NCBI GenBank assembly: GCA_030247885.1
Contig: JAPDRO010000022.1
Span: 586,430-650,429, forward strand
Source of the DNA: Taxawa tesnikishii (nom. ined.)
Taxonomy: Eukaryota > Ascomycota > Dothideomycetes > Dothideales
Direction: 5' to 3'
Length of the DNA: 64,000 bases
Shown: positions 22,196 to 32,947 of the stretch, in pieces
How positions within the stretch are numbered: the first letter of the stretch is position 1
Layout: each line of letters begins with the position of its first letter
Made by a program: the position numbers and the translations under genes
Notes under the pieces: model-generated
Database searches by the model: none
Told to the model about the DNA's origin: nothing
Seen by the model: only the letters and a program-made list of their open reading frames with translations

Positions 22196-24046
22196 TAATA
22201 TGTTTTATTACTAAGTAGTTTACTATTACTAAGTAGTTCGCTCTTACTAACATTATAACTATTATAGACTATTATAATAATACCTTTATAACGTAACGCG
22301 TAATTAACTTATAATAAAGGTATATTATACCTTACTATTAAGGCTACTTAAGTAACTCTTCCTAATAGCTAAAGATATACGTTTAAGGTATTTAACGTCC
22401 CTTAAATAACCCTAAAACGACGACGTAATAAAAAGCTCGTATAACGTAACTATAAGTTTAACTTAAAGAAGCTATAAAAGATAAAAGAAGAAGTAATAGT
22501 AGTATATATACTCGAGTTAAACTCGCGAGAAATAAGCGCTATAAGAACTATAATAAAAGAAATAGCTAATAATTTACTAGCTACGTATAGTAAAGGGCCT
22601 ATTAGTAAGTACTAAGTAAATAGGTTTAAGACGCGTACTAAGGAAGTTAAGCTTCGACGTAGTTATTTATACGATCGTTAATAAGCCTTAAATAAAGACG
22701 TACGCGTTATAACGCTCTAGTTTAAGTTAGTTAAAAAGATAAAGAAAAAGTATAATATCTTAAATAAAGATATATATAACTTTAATAAGATAGGCTTTAT
22801 AATAAGTATAATTAATACTTAAATAGTCTTTATAGGCTCTAAGAAACGAAGTAATCTTAAAAGGTATAACTATATAACTAGGAGTAAGTTATAATTATTT
22901 AAGGTATTTACGCTACTAAGTAAGCTATCTTACTCTTAATTATTTTCGGTAGTAAGGTCCTTATATTAAGCTAGTATATAGACTTACTTCGCAACTAAGT
23001 ACTTAAGACTAGCGCTAATAGCTAGACGATAAATAAGCTTACTTTAAAGTAGTTAAAGTACTTTAACGCGTATATAAAGGCGCATTAAGTAAGTATATAT
23101 TACCTACTAATTATAGATAGTTATAAGAGTTATAATAGTTACGACTTTTATAACTACTATAAAGAATAAAAGATTATTATTCTTTATATATCCTTATACT
23201 TATTATACTTATTATAGCTACTTAACGTAGGCTATTTTACCCCTTAAAGCAAGTATATAACGCGGAGATTAATAGCTAGTTATAGTACTTTACTACGTAA
23301 GTTAAGAAAGAAGCCTTTTTACTAGTCTTTTATATTACTTTTAATAAGGTAATTATAAAAGATAATATCTAAGTAAGCTTTAAAAGCGCTAAATTAATTC
23401 CTTATAACTTAAAGTAAGTACTATTAAAACTTAACGTAGTACTTCGTACGCTAATACTCGTACTATTAAAGGTTATCTTATAGGAGTTTAAAATACTAGC
23501 TAATCTAAAGGAAATAAAGGCGCAAATAACGCTAGTTTATAAGCGTATATAACTATATAAGAATTCGCTTATTTCGCCTCTTTTATAAGCTATAGATTTA
23601 CTTACTAAAGGTATAGCTATTATAAGTTATAAATTAGAGTTATAAATAAGGGAAATTGTAAGTCTTTAGAAGTCGATTAAAGCGTTAATAAAGTAACGTA
23701 GTTATAAAAGAAAGTATATTTAAATAGAGGAAAGTCTTATAGTAAGTAACGTATAAGATTTAATAACTAATAAGGACGATAGTAATAACGAGGGTATTAC
23801 CTAACTTACAAAGAGAGTACGTATGTAGAAGTATTATAAATATTATAGTAAGACTAGTTATAATACGCGTACTTATACTATAGAAATAGTAGATCTAAAT
23901 AATAGTAATACTTCTAAATAGTACTATAAACTAAAGTATGTTTTTATATAGTATTATAATACGGAGGTAATAGTTTATAATAGTCGCGATATTAGTAAGG
24001 GCGGACTACTTAGTAATAGTAAACTACTTAGTAATAAAATATGTTA
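22196..24046 (+). mobile_element. RIPped Fot1/pogo element A, full length
   Basis: About 1851 bases between TA dinucleotides. Both ends carry the same inverted terminal words, TTTTATTACTAAGTAGTTTA with an internal second copy. The interior aligns base by base with the unmutated element at 27441-29290 (for example AAGCTTCGACG near 22648 matches 27894) after C-to-T and G-to-A change, so the transposase frame is on the plus strand but filled with stop codons. Length is nearly the same as the intact copy, so RIP has acted without large indels. Confidence 0.82.
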
Positions 24047-24065
24047 TATATAAATTAAGATTTAA

Positions 24066-25914
24066 TAACGTATTTTATTACTAAGTAGCTACTCCTTACT
24101 AAGTAGTTATTCCTTACTAATATTGCGACTATTATAAACTATTACCTTCGTATTATAATATTATATAAAGATATACTCTAGCTTATAATACTATTTAGAA
24201 GTATTACTATCGTTTATATTTACTATTTCTATAATATAAGTACGTATATTATAGCTAGTCTTACTATAACGTTTATAATACCTTTACGCGCGTACTTTCT
24301 TTATAAGCTATTTAGTACCCTCCTTACTATTACTATCCTTTTCGACTATTAAATCTTATATATTACTTACTATTAGGCTTTCCTTTATTTAAATATACTT
24401 TCTTTACGATTATATTACTTTATTAACGCCTTAATTAACTTCCGAAGACTTATAATTTCCCTTATTTATAACTCTAATTTATAACTTATAATAGCTATAC
24501 CTTTAGTAAGCGAATTTATAACTTATAAGAAAGGTAAAATAAGCGATTTTCTATACTATTATATCTACTTATAAACTAGCGTTATTTACGCCTTTATTTC
24601 CTTTAAGTTAGCTAGTATTTTAGACTCTTATAAAGTAACTTTTAATAGTACGAGTATTAGTATATAAAGTACTATATTAAGCTTCGATAATACTTACTCT
24701 AAGTCGTAAGGAACTAAACTAGCGCTTTTAAAGTTTACTAAGATATTCTCCTTTATAATTACCTTATTAAAAGTAATATAAAAGGCTAGTAGGAAGGCCT
24801 CTTTTTAACTTACGTAGTAAAGTACTATAACTAGTTATTAATCTTCGCGTTATATACTTACTTTAAGGGAGTAAAATAGCCTACGTTAAGTAGCTATAAT
24901 AAGTATAATAAGTATAAGAGTATATAAAGAATAATAATCTTTTATTCTTTATAATAGTTATAGAAATTATAACTACTATAACTCTTATAGTTATTTATAA
25001 TTAGTAGGTAATATATACCTACTTAACGCGCCTTTATATACGCGTTAAAGTACTTTAACTACTTTAAAGTAAGCTTATTTATCGTCTAACTATTAGCGCT
25101 AGTCTTAATTACTTAATCGTAAGGTAAGCCGACGTACTAGCTTAATATAAGGACCTTACTACTAAAGATAATAAAGGGTAAGATAGTTTACTTAATAGCG
25201 TAAATACCTTAAATAATTATAACTTACTCCTAGTTACTTAGTTATATCTTTTAGAATTACTTTATTTCTTAGAGTTTATAAAGACTATTTAAGCGTTAAT
25301 TATACTTATTATAAACCTAGACTTATTAAAGTTATATATGTCTTTATTTAAGATATTATACTTTTCCTTTATCTTTTTAACTAGTTTAAACTAAAGCGTT
25401 ATAACGTATACGTCTTCGTTTAAGGCTTACTAATAATCGTATAAATAACTACGTCGAAGCTTAACTTCCTTAGTACGCGTCTTAAATCTATTTACTTAGT
25501 ACTTACTAATAAGTCCTTTACTATATATAGTAAGTAAATTATTAGCTATATCTTTACTATAGTTCTTATAGTACTTATCTCTTATAAGTCTAACTTAAGT
25601 ATACGTACTATTATTACCTTTTCTTTTATTTTCTTTAGCTTCTTTAAGTTAAGTTTATAGTTATATTATACGAGCTTTTTATCGCGTTATTATCTTAGCG
25701 TTATTCGGGGAATATTATATACCTTAGACGCGTATTTTATACTATTAGGAAGAGTTACTTAAGTAGCTTTAATAGTAAGGTATAATATACCTTTATTATA
25801 AGTAAATTGCGTATTACGTCGTAATAGTATTATTATAATAGTCTATAATAGTTACAATATTAGTAAGGAGTAGCTACTTAGTAGAGGGTAGCTACTTAGT
25901 AATAAAATATATTA
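24066..25914 (-). mobile_element. RIPped Fot1/pogo element B, full length, inverted
   Basis: About 1849 bases with the family's inverted ends (TATTTTATTACTAAGTAGCT at the left and its complement at the right). Internal landmarks such as CGTCGAAGCTTAA near 25452 are in reverse orientation to element A. Only about 20 bases separate it from A. The transposase is destroyed by RIP. Confidence 0.8.
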
Positions 25915-25948
25915 TATAATTTATTAAATATTATTATAACTTTTATTA

Positions 25949-26299
25949 TAACGTATTTTATTACTAAGTAGTTTACTATTACTAAGTAGTTTACTCTTAC
26001 TAATATTACAACTATTATAAACTATTATAATAATACCTTTATAATATAACGGGTAATTAACTTATAATAAAGGTATACTATACCTTACTATTAAAGCTAC
26101 TTAAGTAACTCTTCCTAATAGTTAAAGATATATATTTAAGGTATTCGATATCTTTTAAATAACTTTAAAATAATCATATAATAAAAAGCTCGTATAATAT
26201 AACTATAAGCAACTTAAAGAAGCTATAAAAGATAAAGGAAAAGGTAATAATAATATATATACTTAAGTTAAACTTACGAGAAATAAGCGCTATAAGAAC
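25949..26299 (+). mobile_element. RIPped Fot1/pogo element C, left part
   Basis: Begins with the family end at TAACGTATTTTATTACTAAG and follows element A for 351 bases, until AGAACTA at 26300, where a second family end starts. The rest of C continues at 30000. C was therefore split by insertion of D. Confidence 0.8.
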
Positions 26300-27440
26300 T
26301 AACGTGTTTTATTACTAAGTAGTCTACTATTACTAAGTAGTTTACCCTTACTAATATTGTAACTATTATAGACTATTATAATAATACCTTTATAACGTAA
26401 CGCGTAATTAACTTATAATAAAGGTATACTATACCTTACTATTAAGGCTACCTAAGTAACTCTTCTTAATAGTTAAAGATATATATTTAAGGTATTTAAC
26501 GTCCTCTAAATAACTCTAAAACGACGACGTAATAAAAGCTTATATAACGCGACTATAAGCTTAACTTAAAGAAGCTATAAAAGATAAAAGAGGAAGTAAT
26601 AGTAGTATATATACTCGAGTTAGACTCGCAAGAAATAGGTACTATAAAAACTATAGTAGAAGAAATAGCTAATAATTTACTAGCTACGCGTAGTAAAGGG
26701 CCTATTAGTAAGTACTAAGTAAATAGATTTAAGACGTATATTAAGGAAGTTAAGCTTCGACGTAGTCGTTTATACGATTATTAGTAAGTCTTAAACGAAG
26801 ACGTACGTATTATAATACTCTAGTTTAAGCTAGTTAAAAAGATAAAGAAAAAGTATAGTATCTTAAACGAAGACATATATAACTTTAATAAGATAGGCTT
26901 TATAATAGGTATAATTAACGCTTAAATAGTCTTTATAAGCTCTAAGAAACGAAGTAATCTTAAAAAGGTATAGCTAAGTAACTAGGAGTAAGTTATAATT
27001 ATTTAAGGTATTTACGCTACTAGGTAAGCTATCTTACTCTTTATTATCTTTAATAGTAAAGTCCTTATATCGAGCTAGTACGTAGACTTACCTTACGACT
27101 AAGTACTTAAGACTAGCGCTAATAGCTAGACGATAAATAAGCTTACTTTAAAGTAGTTAAAGTACTTTAATACGTATATAAAGGCGCGTTAAGTAGGTAT
27201 ATATTACCTACTAATTATAGATAGTTATAAGAGTTATAATAGTTACGACTTTTATAACTACTATAAAGAATAAAAGATTATTATTCTTTATATACCCTTA
27301 TACTTATTATACTTATTATAGCTACTTAACGTAGGCTATTTTACTCCCTTAAAGTAAGTATATAACGCGGAGATTAATAGCTAGTTATAGTACTCTACTA
27401 TATAAGTTAAGAAAGAGGCCTTCCTACTAGCCTTTTATAT
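26300..27440 (+). mobile_element. RIPped Fot1/pogo element D, left part, inserted in C
   Basis: Starts at TAACGTGTTTTATTACTAAG inside C and follows A/C for 1141 bases. It is interrupted at a TA by the unmutated element E; its remaining 709 bases are at 29291-29999. Left plus right equal about 1850 bases, the family length. Confidence 0.82.
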
Positions 27441-27484
27441 TAACGTAGTTCACCACCGAGCGGCCAACCACCACCGAGTGGCCC
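27441..27484 (+). repeat. Left terminal inverted repeat of element E
   Basis: Exact complement of 29247-29290; first bases TAACGTAGTTCACC. The TA is the target-site duplication. Confidence 0.9.
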
Positions 27485-27524
27485 GCCTCACCAACCTTTG
27501 CCTATTACATGTCTATTGCCTACA

Positions 27525-29165
27525 ATGCCACCACCACGTAACGCGCAGAAGACCTACAACGAAGGCACACTGTCCCTTGCTATCCAGGCTACCCAAGCCA
27601 AGACACCAGATACTACGAGACACGCAAGCAGAGCGTTTGACGTCCCCGAACGACGCTAAGACGACGACGCGACGGAACCCTCTCACGACGCGATACTCAG
27701 CCCAACTGCAGGAACCTTAGTAGCCTAGAAGAGGACGCAGTTGTGCGACGCATACTTGAGCTAGATGCGCGAGGGATAGGCGCTACAAGGACTATGGTCG
27801 GAGAAATGGCCAATGATCTACGCGCCGCGCGTGGGAAAGGGCCCGTTGGCAAGAACTGGGTAGACAGGTTCAAGACGCGTATCGACGATATCAAGCTTCG
27901 ACGCAGCCGTCCATACGATCGTCAGCGAGCCTTGAACGAAGATGCACGCGTTATAGCGCCCTGGTTCAAGCTTGTAGAGGACACAAAGGCGAAGTACGGC
28001 ATCCTGGATGAAGACACACACAACTTTGATGAGACAGGCTTCATGATGGGCGTGATAAACGCTCATATGGTCTTCACAGGCACTGAGAAGCGGAACAATC
28101 CAAAGAAGATACAGCCGGGCAACCGGGAGTGGGTTACAATCATCCAGGGCATCTGCGCTAGTGGGTGGGCTATCCCACCCTTTATCATCTTCGGCGGCAA
28201 GGTCCTCATATCAAGCTGGTACCCAGGCCTGCCTCGTGATTGGGTTATCGAGACTAGCCCTAACGGCTGGACGTCAAATGAGCTTGCTATCAGGTGGTTA
28301 AAGCACTTTGACGCGCATACAAAGGGGCGTACTATAGGAATGTATCGTCTACTGATTGTGGACGGCCATGAGAGCCACAATAGTCACAGTTTCCACAAGT
28401 ACTGTGAGGAACAGAAGATTGTTGTTCTCTGCATGCCTCCACACTCATCGCACCTGTTGCAGCCGCTTGACGTGGGCTGTTTTGCCCCCTGAAGCGGGCG
28501 TACTACACGGAGATTGACAGCTGGTCACGGTACTCAGTCACGCAAGTCAAGAAGAGAGCTTCTTGCCAGCCTTTCATATCGCTTTCGACAAGGCAATCAC
28601 AAAGGAGAATATCCAGGCAAGCTTCAGAGGCGCTGGGTTGGTCCCCCACGACCCAGAGCGAGTGCTATCGAAGCTTGATGTGGTGCTTCGCACGCCAACA
28701 CCTCCACCGGTAGAGGCCACCCTATGGGAATCCAAAACACCAGGCAACCTGCAGGAGATAGAGGCCCAATCAACACTAGTCCGCGAGCGCATACAACAGC
28801 ACAGAGAATCGCCTGTTTCACCTCTTCTGCAGGCTGTCAATTCGCTTGCCAAAGGCATAGCTATCATAGGTCATAATTCAGTGTTGCAGACCAGGGAAAT
28901 CGCAGGTCTTCGCAAGGCAATAGAGGCAGCAACAGAGCAGCGCAAACGCAAGAGGAAGTATGTTCGCACAGAGGAGAGCCTTGCAGTAGGCGACGTATTG
29001 GATCTGATTGCTGAGAAGGAGGGTGGTGGTGAGGAGGCAGCTGAACAGCCTGCAAAGAGGGCGCGCGCGCAGAGGCACTGCGGGCGTTGCGGCAAGACTG
29101 GCCACAACAAGCGCACCTGCACTGCAGAAATAGTAGATCCAGGCGATAGCGACGCTTCTGAATAG
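27525..29165 (+). CDS. Fot1/pogo transposase (frame broken by three single-base losses)
   Basis: Cut-and-paste DDE transposase of the pogo superfamily acting in the nucleus on TA targets; 548 codons after three missing bases. From the N-terminus: a psq/CENP-B-type helix-turn-helix region (LSLAIQATQAKT ... ASRAFDVP, then TTLRRR), a second HTH part (VRRILELDARGIGATRTM ... VGKNWVDRFKTR), then the DDE core with NFDETGF, LIVDGHESH and LLQPLDVGCF supplying the three acids. A C-terminal tail ends with a CCHC knuckle CGRCGKTGHNKRTC. Breaks: C run 27644-27647, C run 28485-28489 and near 28552, each one base short. Each restored base rejoins a family motif. If the losses are sequencing artefacts, this copy could be active. 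Confidence 0.85.
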
Positions 29166-29246
29166 TACTGTAGTGCCTGGCAGATTGCAGCAGAGTGTAG
29201 TGGTGCGGAGGTAATAGACATGTAATAGACGCAACTTTAGTGGGGT

Positions 29247-29290
29247 GGGCCACTCGGTGGTGGTTGGCCGCTCGGTGGTGAACTACGTTA
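29247..29290 (-). repeat. Right terminal inverted repeat of element E
   Basis: Exact complement of 27441-27484, ending CTACGTTA next to the resumed sequence of element D. Confidence 0.9.
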
Positions 29291-29999
29291 CTTTTAATAA
29301 GGCGATTATAAAGGATAATATCTAAGTAAGCTTTAGAAGCGTTAGTTTAGTTCCCTATAACTTAGAGCGAGTATTATTAAAGCTTAACGTAGTACTTTAT
29401 ACGCTAATACTTATACTATTAGAAGTTACCTCGTAGGAGTCTAAAATACTAGCTAATTTAAAGGAAATAAAGGCGTAAATAACGCTAGTTTATAAGCGTA
29501 TATAACTATATAGAGATTCGCTTATTTCGCTTCTTTTATAAGCTATAAATTCGCTTACTAAAGGCATAGTAATTATAAGTTATAAATTAGAGTTATAAAT
29601 AAGGGAAATTACAAGTCTTCGGAAGTCGATTAAGGCGTTAATAAAGTAGCGTAGTCGTAAAAGAAAGTATATTTAAATAGAGGAAAGTCTTATAGTAAGT
29701 AATGTATAAGATTTAATAACTAATAAGGACGATAGTAGTAACGAGGGTACTACCTAGCTTACGAAGAGGGTACGTACGTAGAGGTACTATAGATATTATA
29801 ATAAGACTAGTTATAATACGCGTACTTATACTATAGAAATAGTAGATCTAAATAATAGTAATACTTTTAAATAGTACTATAAACTAGAGTATGTTTTTAT
29901 ATAGTATTATAGTACGGAGGTAATAGTCTATAATAGTCGCGATATTAGTAAGGGCGGACCGCTTAGTAATAGTAGACTACTCGGTAATAAAACACGTTA
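29291..29999 (+). mobile_element. RIPped Fot1/pogo element D, right part
   Basis: Continues D after E in phase with element A (TTTTAATAAGGCGATTATAA matches near 23338) and ends with the complementary family end at ACACGTTA, 29999. It contains the RIPped zinc-knuckle tail. Confidence 0.8.
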
Positions 30000-30638
30000 T
30001 AATAAAAGAAATAGCTAATAATCTACTAGCTACGTATAGTAAAAGGCCTATTAGTAAGTACTAAGTAAATAAGTTTAAGACGTATATTAAGGAAGTTAAG
30101 CTTTAACGTAGTTATTTATACGATTATTAGTAAGCCTTAAACGAAGACGTACGCGTTATAATGCCCTAGTTCGAACTAATTAAAAAGATAAAGAAAAAGT
30201 ATAATATCTTAAATAAAGATATATATAACTTTAATAAGATAGGCTTTATAATAAGTATAATTAACGCTTAAATAGTCTTTATAAGCTCTAAGAAACGAAG
30301 TAATCTTAAAAAGGTATAACTAAGTAACTAGGAGTAAGTTATAATTATTTAAGGTATTTATATTACTAGGTAAGTTATCTTATTCTTTATTATCTTTAGT
30401 AGTAAGGTCCTTATATTAAGCTAGTACGTAGACTTACCTCGTAACTAAGTACTTAAAACTAGCGCTAATAGTTAGACGATAAATAAGCTTACTTTAAAGT
30501 AGTTAAAGTACTTTAACGCGTATATAAAGGCGCGTTAAGTAAGTATATATTACCTACTAATTATAAATAGTTATAAGAGTTATAATAATTACGACTTTTA
30601 TAACTACTATAAAGAATAAAAGATTATTATTCTTTATA
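30000..30638 (+). mobile_element. RIPped Fot1/pogo element C, right part, truncated
   Basis: Resumes exactly where C stopped at 26299 (TAATAAAAGAAATAGCTAAT follows the join as in element A) and runs 639 bases to TTCTTTATATA. There it meets element F, and the last ~860 bases of C are not found beyond F, so C has lost its 3' part. Confidence 0.75.
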
Positions 30639-32489
30639 TAATATATTTTATAAGTAAGTTAGCTACTTAAGTAAGTTAGCTACCTTATAAAATTAGAATA
30701 CCTACGTAGTAACATTACGTAATACCTTAATAACGTAACGTATAATATACTTATATTAAAGGAAATATATACCTTACTATTTCTAATATTATATCTAAGT
30801 AAATTTAAAGTAAGAGACGCGCTATAGTAGTATATATTATACTCTAATTAACGCTATAAGACTAACGCGCTAGATAGCGCTCTTAACGTAACTACGAGCC
30901 GAAATTAAAGCGCCTTATAAAACTAAAAGAGAAAGTAATAATATAGCGTATATTAAATAAGAGTCTACGTAGTATATTACTCTTAAAGGGAAACGTATAA
31001 GATATAGTAAATAAACTACTAGGAGAGTATAATAAGAAGCCTATTAGTAAGAACTAAGTTAATAACTTTATTAAGTATACGCTTAAGTTATAAATATAAT
31101 AAAGTTATTTATACGATTACTAGTAAGCTACTTATAAGGATCTAGTAGTTATTTAACTTTAGTTTACGCTTATTTAGTTAATATAGGCGAAGTATAATAT
31201 CTTAAATAAGGATACTTATAACTTTAATAAATCTAGCTTTTTAATAAGTAAGATATTATCTTAGTTAGTTATTATAAGTTTAGAGAAACTTAGTAAATAA
31301 AAGAAACTATAACTTAGTAATTATAAGTAAGTTACTTTAATATAAAGTATTAGGACTATAAGGCGCGCTATTTTACTCTTTATTATCTTTATAAGTAAGG
31401 TCCTTATCTTAACTTAATTTAACAATTTACTTCGTAACTAAATTATTAAGGTCTCCTTTACTAGTTAGACTAATAATAAGCTCGCGCTTATATAGCTTAA
31501 GTACTTTAATACGTATATAAAGGCTTATACTATTAAGGTATATAGGCTACTTATTATTAATAATTATAAGAGTTACTACTTAGTCGAATTCTAGAATTAC
31601 TATAAGGAAAATAATATTATAGTTCTCTATATACTTTTATACTTCTTATACTTACTATAGTTACTTAACGTTATTTATTACTTACTACTAAAGCGCTTAT
31701 ATAGCGACGAGATCTTAGCCTTAGTATATAATTATATTTACTATATTATATAAGAAACCTTTTTAACTACCTTTAAAGTAGCTTTTAAGAAGGCGTTTAT
31801 ATAGGAAAATATCTACGTAAAGTTTCAAGGTACTAGGCTAGTCCTATATAACTTAGAAGCTATATTATTAAAGCTAAATATAAGGCTACGTACGCTAACG
31901 CTACTTATACTAAGTATAGTTAAATAAGAGGCGAAAATACTACGTAATACTAGCGAAATAGAGGCGTAGTTAACGCTAATTTAAAATTATATATAAAAAT
32001 ATTAAGAGTCTTTAATAAGCTCTTTAAATAAGTAAGTTAAGTAGCTAACTAAGAGTACTTAGTAAATAGTATATAAGATAGTATTAATACGCGAAGAAAT
32101 AGCGCGTTTATAAGACGTAATTAAAGTAACTATAAAGCGTAAGAGTTATAAAAAGTAATATATATAAATAAAAGAGACTTTAATAGTAAGTAAGGTAACT
32201 AATTTAGTTACTACTAAGGAGGGTAATAGTAATAATAACGGCAAAAAGGCTACGAAGAAAGTATACGTAAAGTAGCATTATAAGTATTATAATAAAACTA
32301 AGTATAACTCTTATACTTATAAAGTAGAAATAAAGAATATAAAAGATAATAACGTTTCTAAATAATTATATACTATTCTATAGACTACTATAAAGTATTA
32401 TAGTATTACGTAATATTACTACGTAAGCGTTCTAGTTTTATAAGGTAATTAACTTACTTAAGTAACTAACTTACTTATAAAATACGTTA
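30639..32489 (+). mobile_element. RIPped pogo-type element F, second subfamily
   Basis: 1851 bases with different inverted ends: TATTTTATAAGTAAGTTAGC at the left and the complement of TAACGTATTTTATAAGTAAG at the right, between TA dinucleotides. The interior retains the general plan (for example GCCTATTAGTAAGAACTAAG near 31041 corresponds to the VGKNW region of E), but is clearly more distant than A-D. Fully RIPped. Confidence 0.72.
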
Positions 32490-32923
32490 TACTTTTAAAT
32501 ATTAGCTTTAGTATAAACTTACTTATCTAGTATAAAAGTACTTATTATTAGTAGTAAGGTAGTTAGAGATTAAAAAGACGAGTTTTAGTATTTTACTTCC
32601 TTACTTATTTCGCTTCTTTATAGTTTACGTTATTATTATACTTTCTTTCGCGTTTAAAAGGATCCATTATAATTTATATACTATAGCGCGTAAAGTTTAT
32701 TTAGTTATATAATTACGTAGAGTATAGTAAGAAACTTTAAATGCGTAGCTAGTAGCTCGTATCTTTACAAACTCCTTTTTCTTTAGGGTAGAAATAGTAT
32801 CCTATATATCGGCTTTAGTATAGAACAGTTTGATAGGCGAAGAAGCCTTTATTATTAGTAGTAGTAAGGTTAGAAGGTTAGAGGGTCGCGTTTTAGTAGT
32901 ACACTACCCCGTGGTTTACGTTA
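32490..32923. repeat. RIPped transposon ends (family X), left of the kinase
   Basis: Two related segments ending GTTTACGTTA, one at about 32548-32632 and one at about 32640-32923. Both resemble, in reverse complement, the sequence at 36758-37010 on the other side of the kinase gene. The second has a short deletion near its tip. They appear to be right-hand ends of TA-inserted elements whose bodies are truncated or too mutated to recognise. Confidence 0.6.
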
Positions 32924-32947
32924 GCATTTTCATGCGTCCGTGTTGTG

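Larger units (their letters stand above)
27441..29290 (+). mobile_element. Unmutated Fot1/pogo element E, inserted in D
   Basis: 1850 bases flanked by TA target duplications. Terminal inverted repeats of at least 44 bases begin TAACGTAGTTCACCACCGAG and are exact complements at 27441-27484 and 29247-29290. Each repeat itself holds a two-fold word (CACCACCGAGYGGCC). Base composition is balanced and CpA/TpG are plentiful, in sharp contrast to the AT-rich copies of the same family on both sides. The insertion must postdate RIP of its host copies. Confidence 0.93.
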
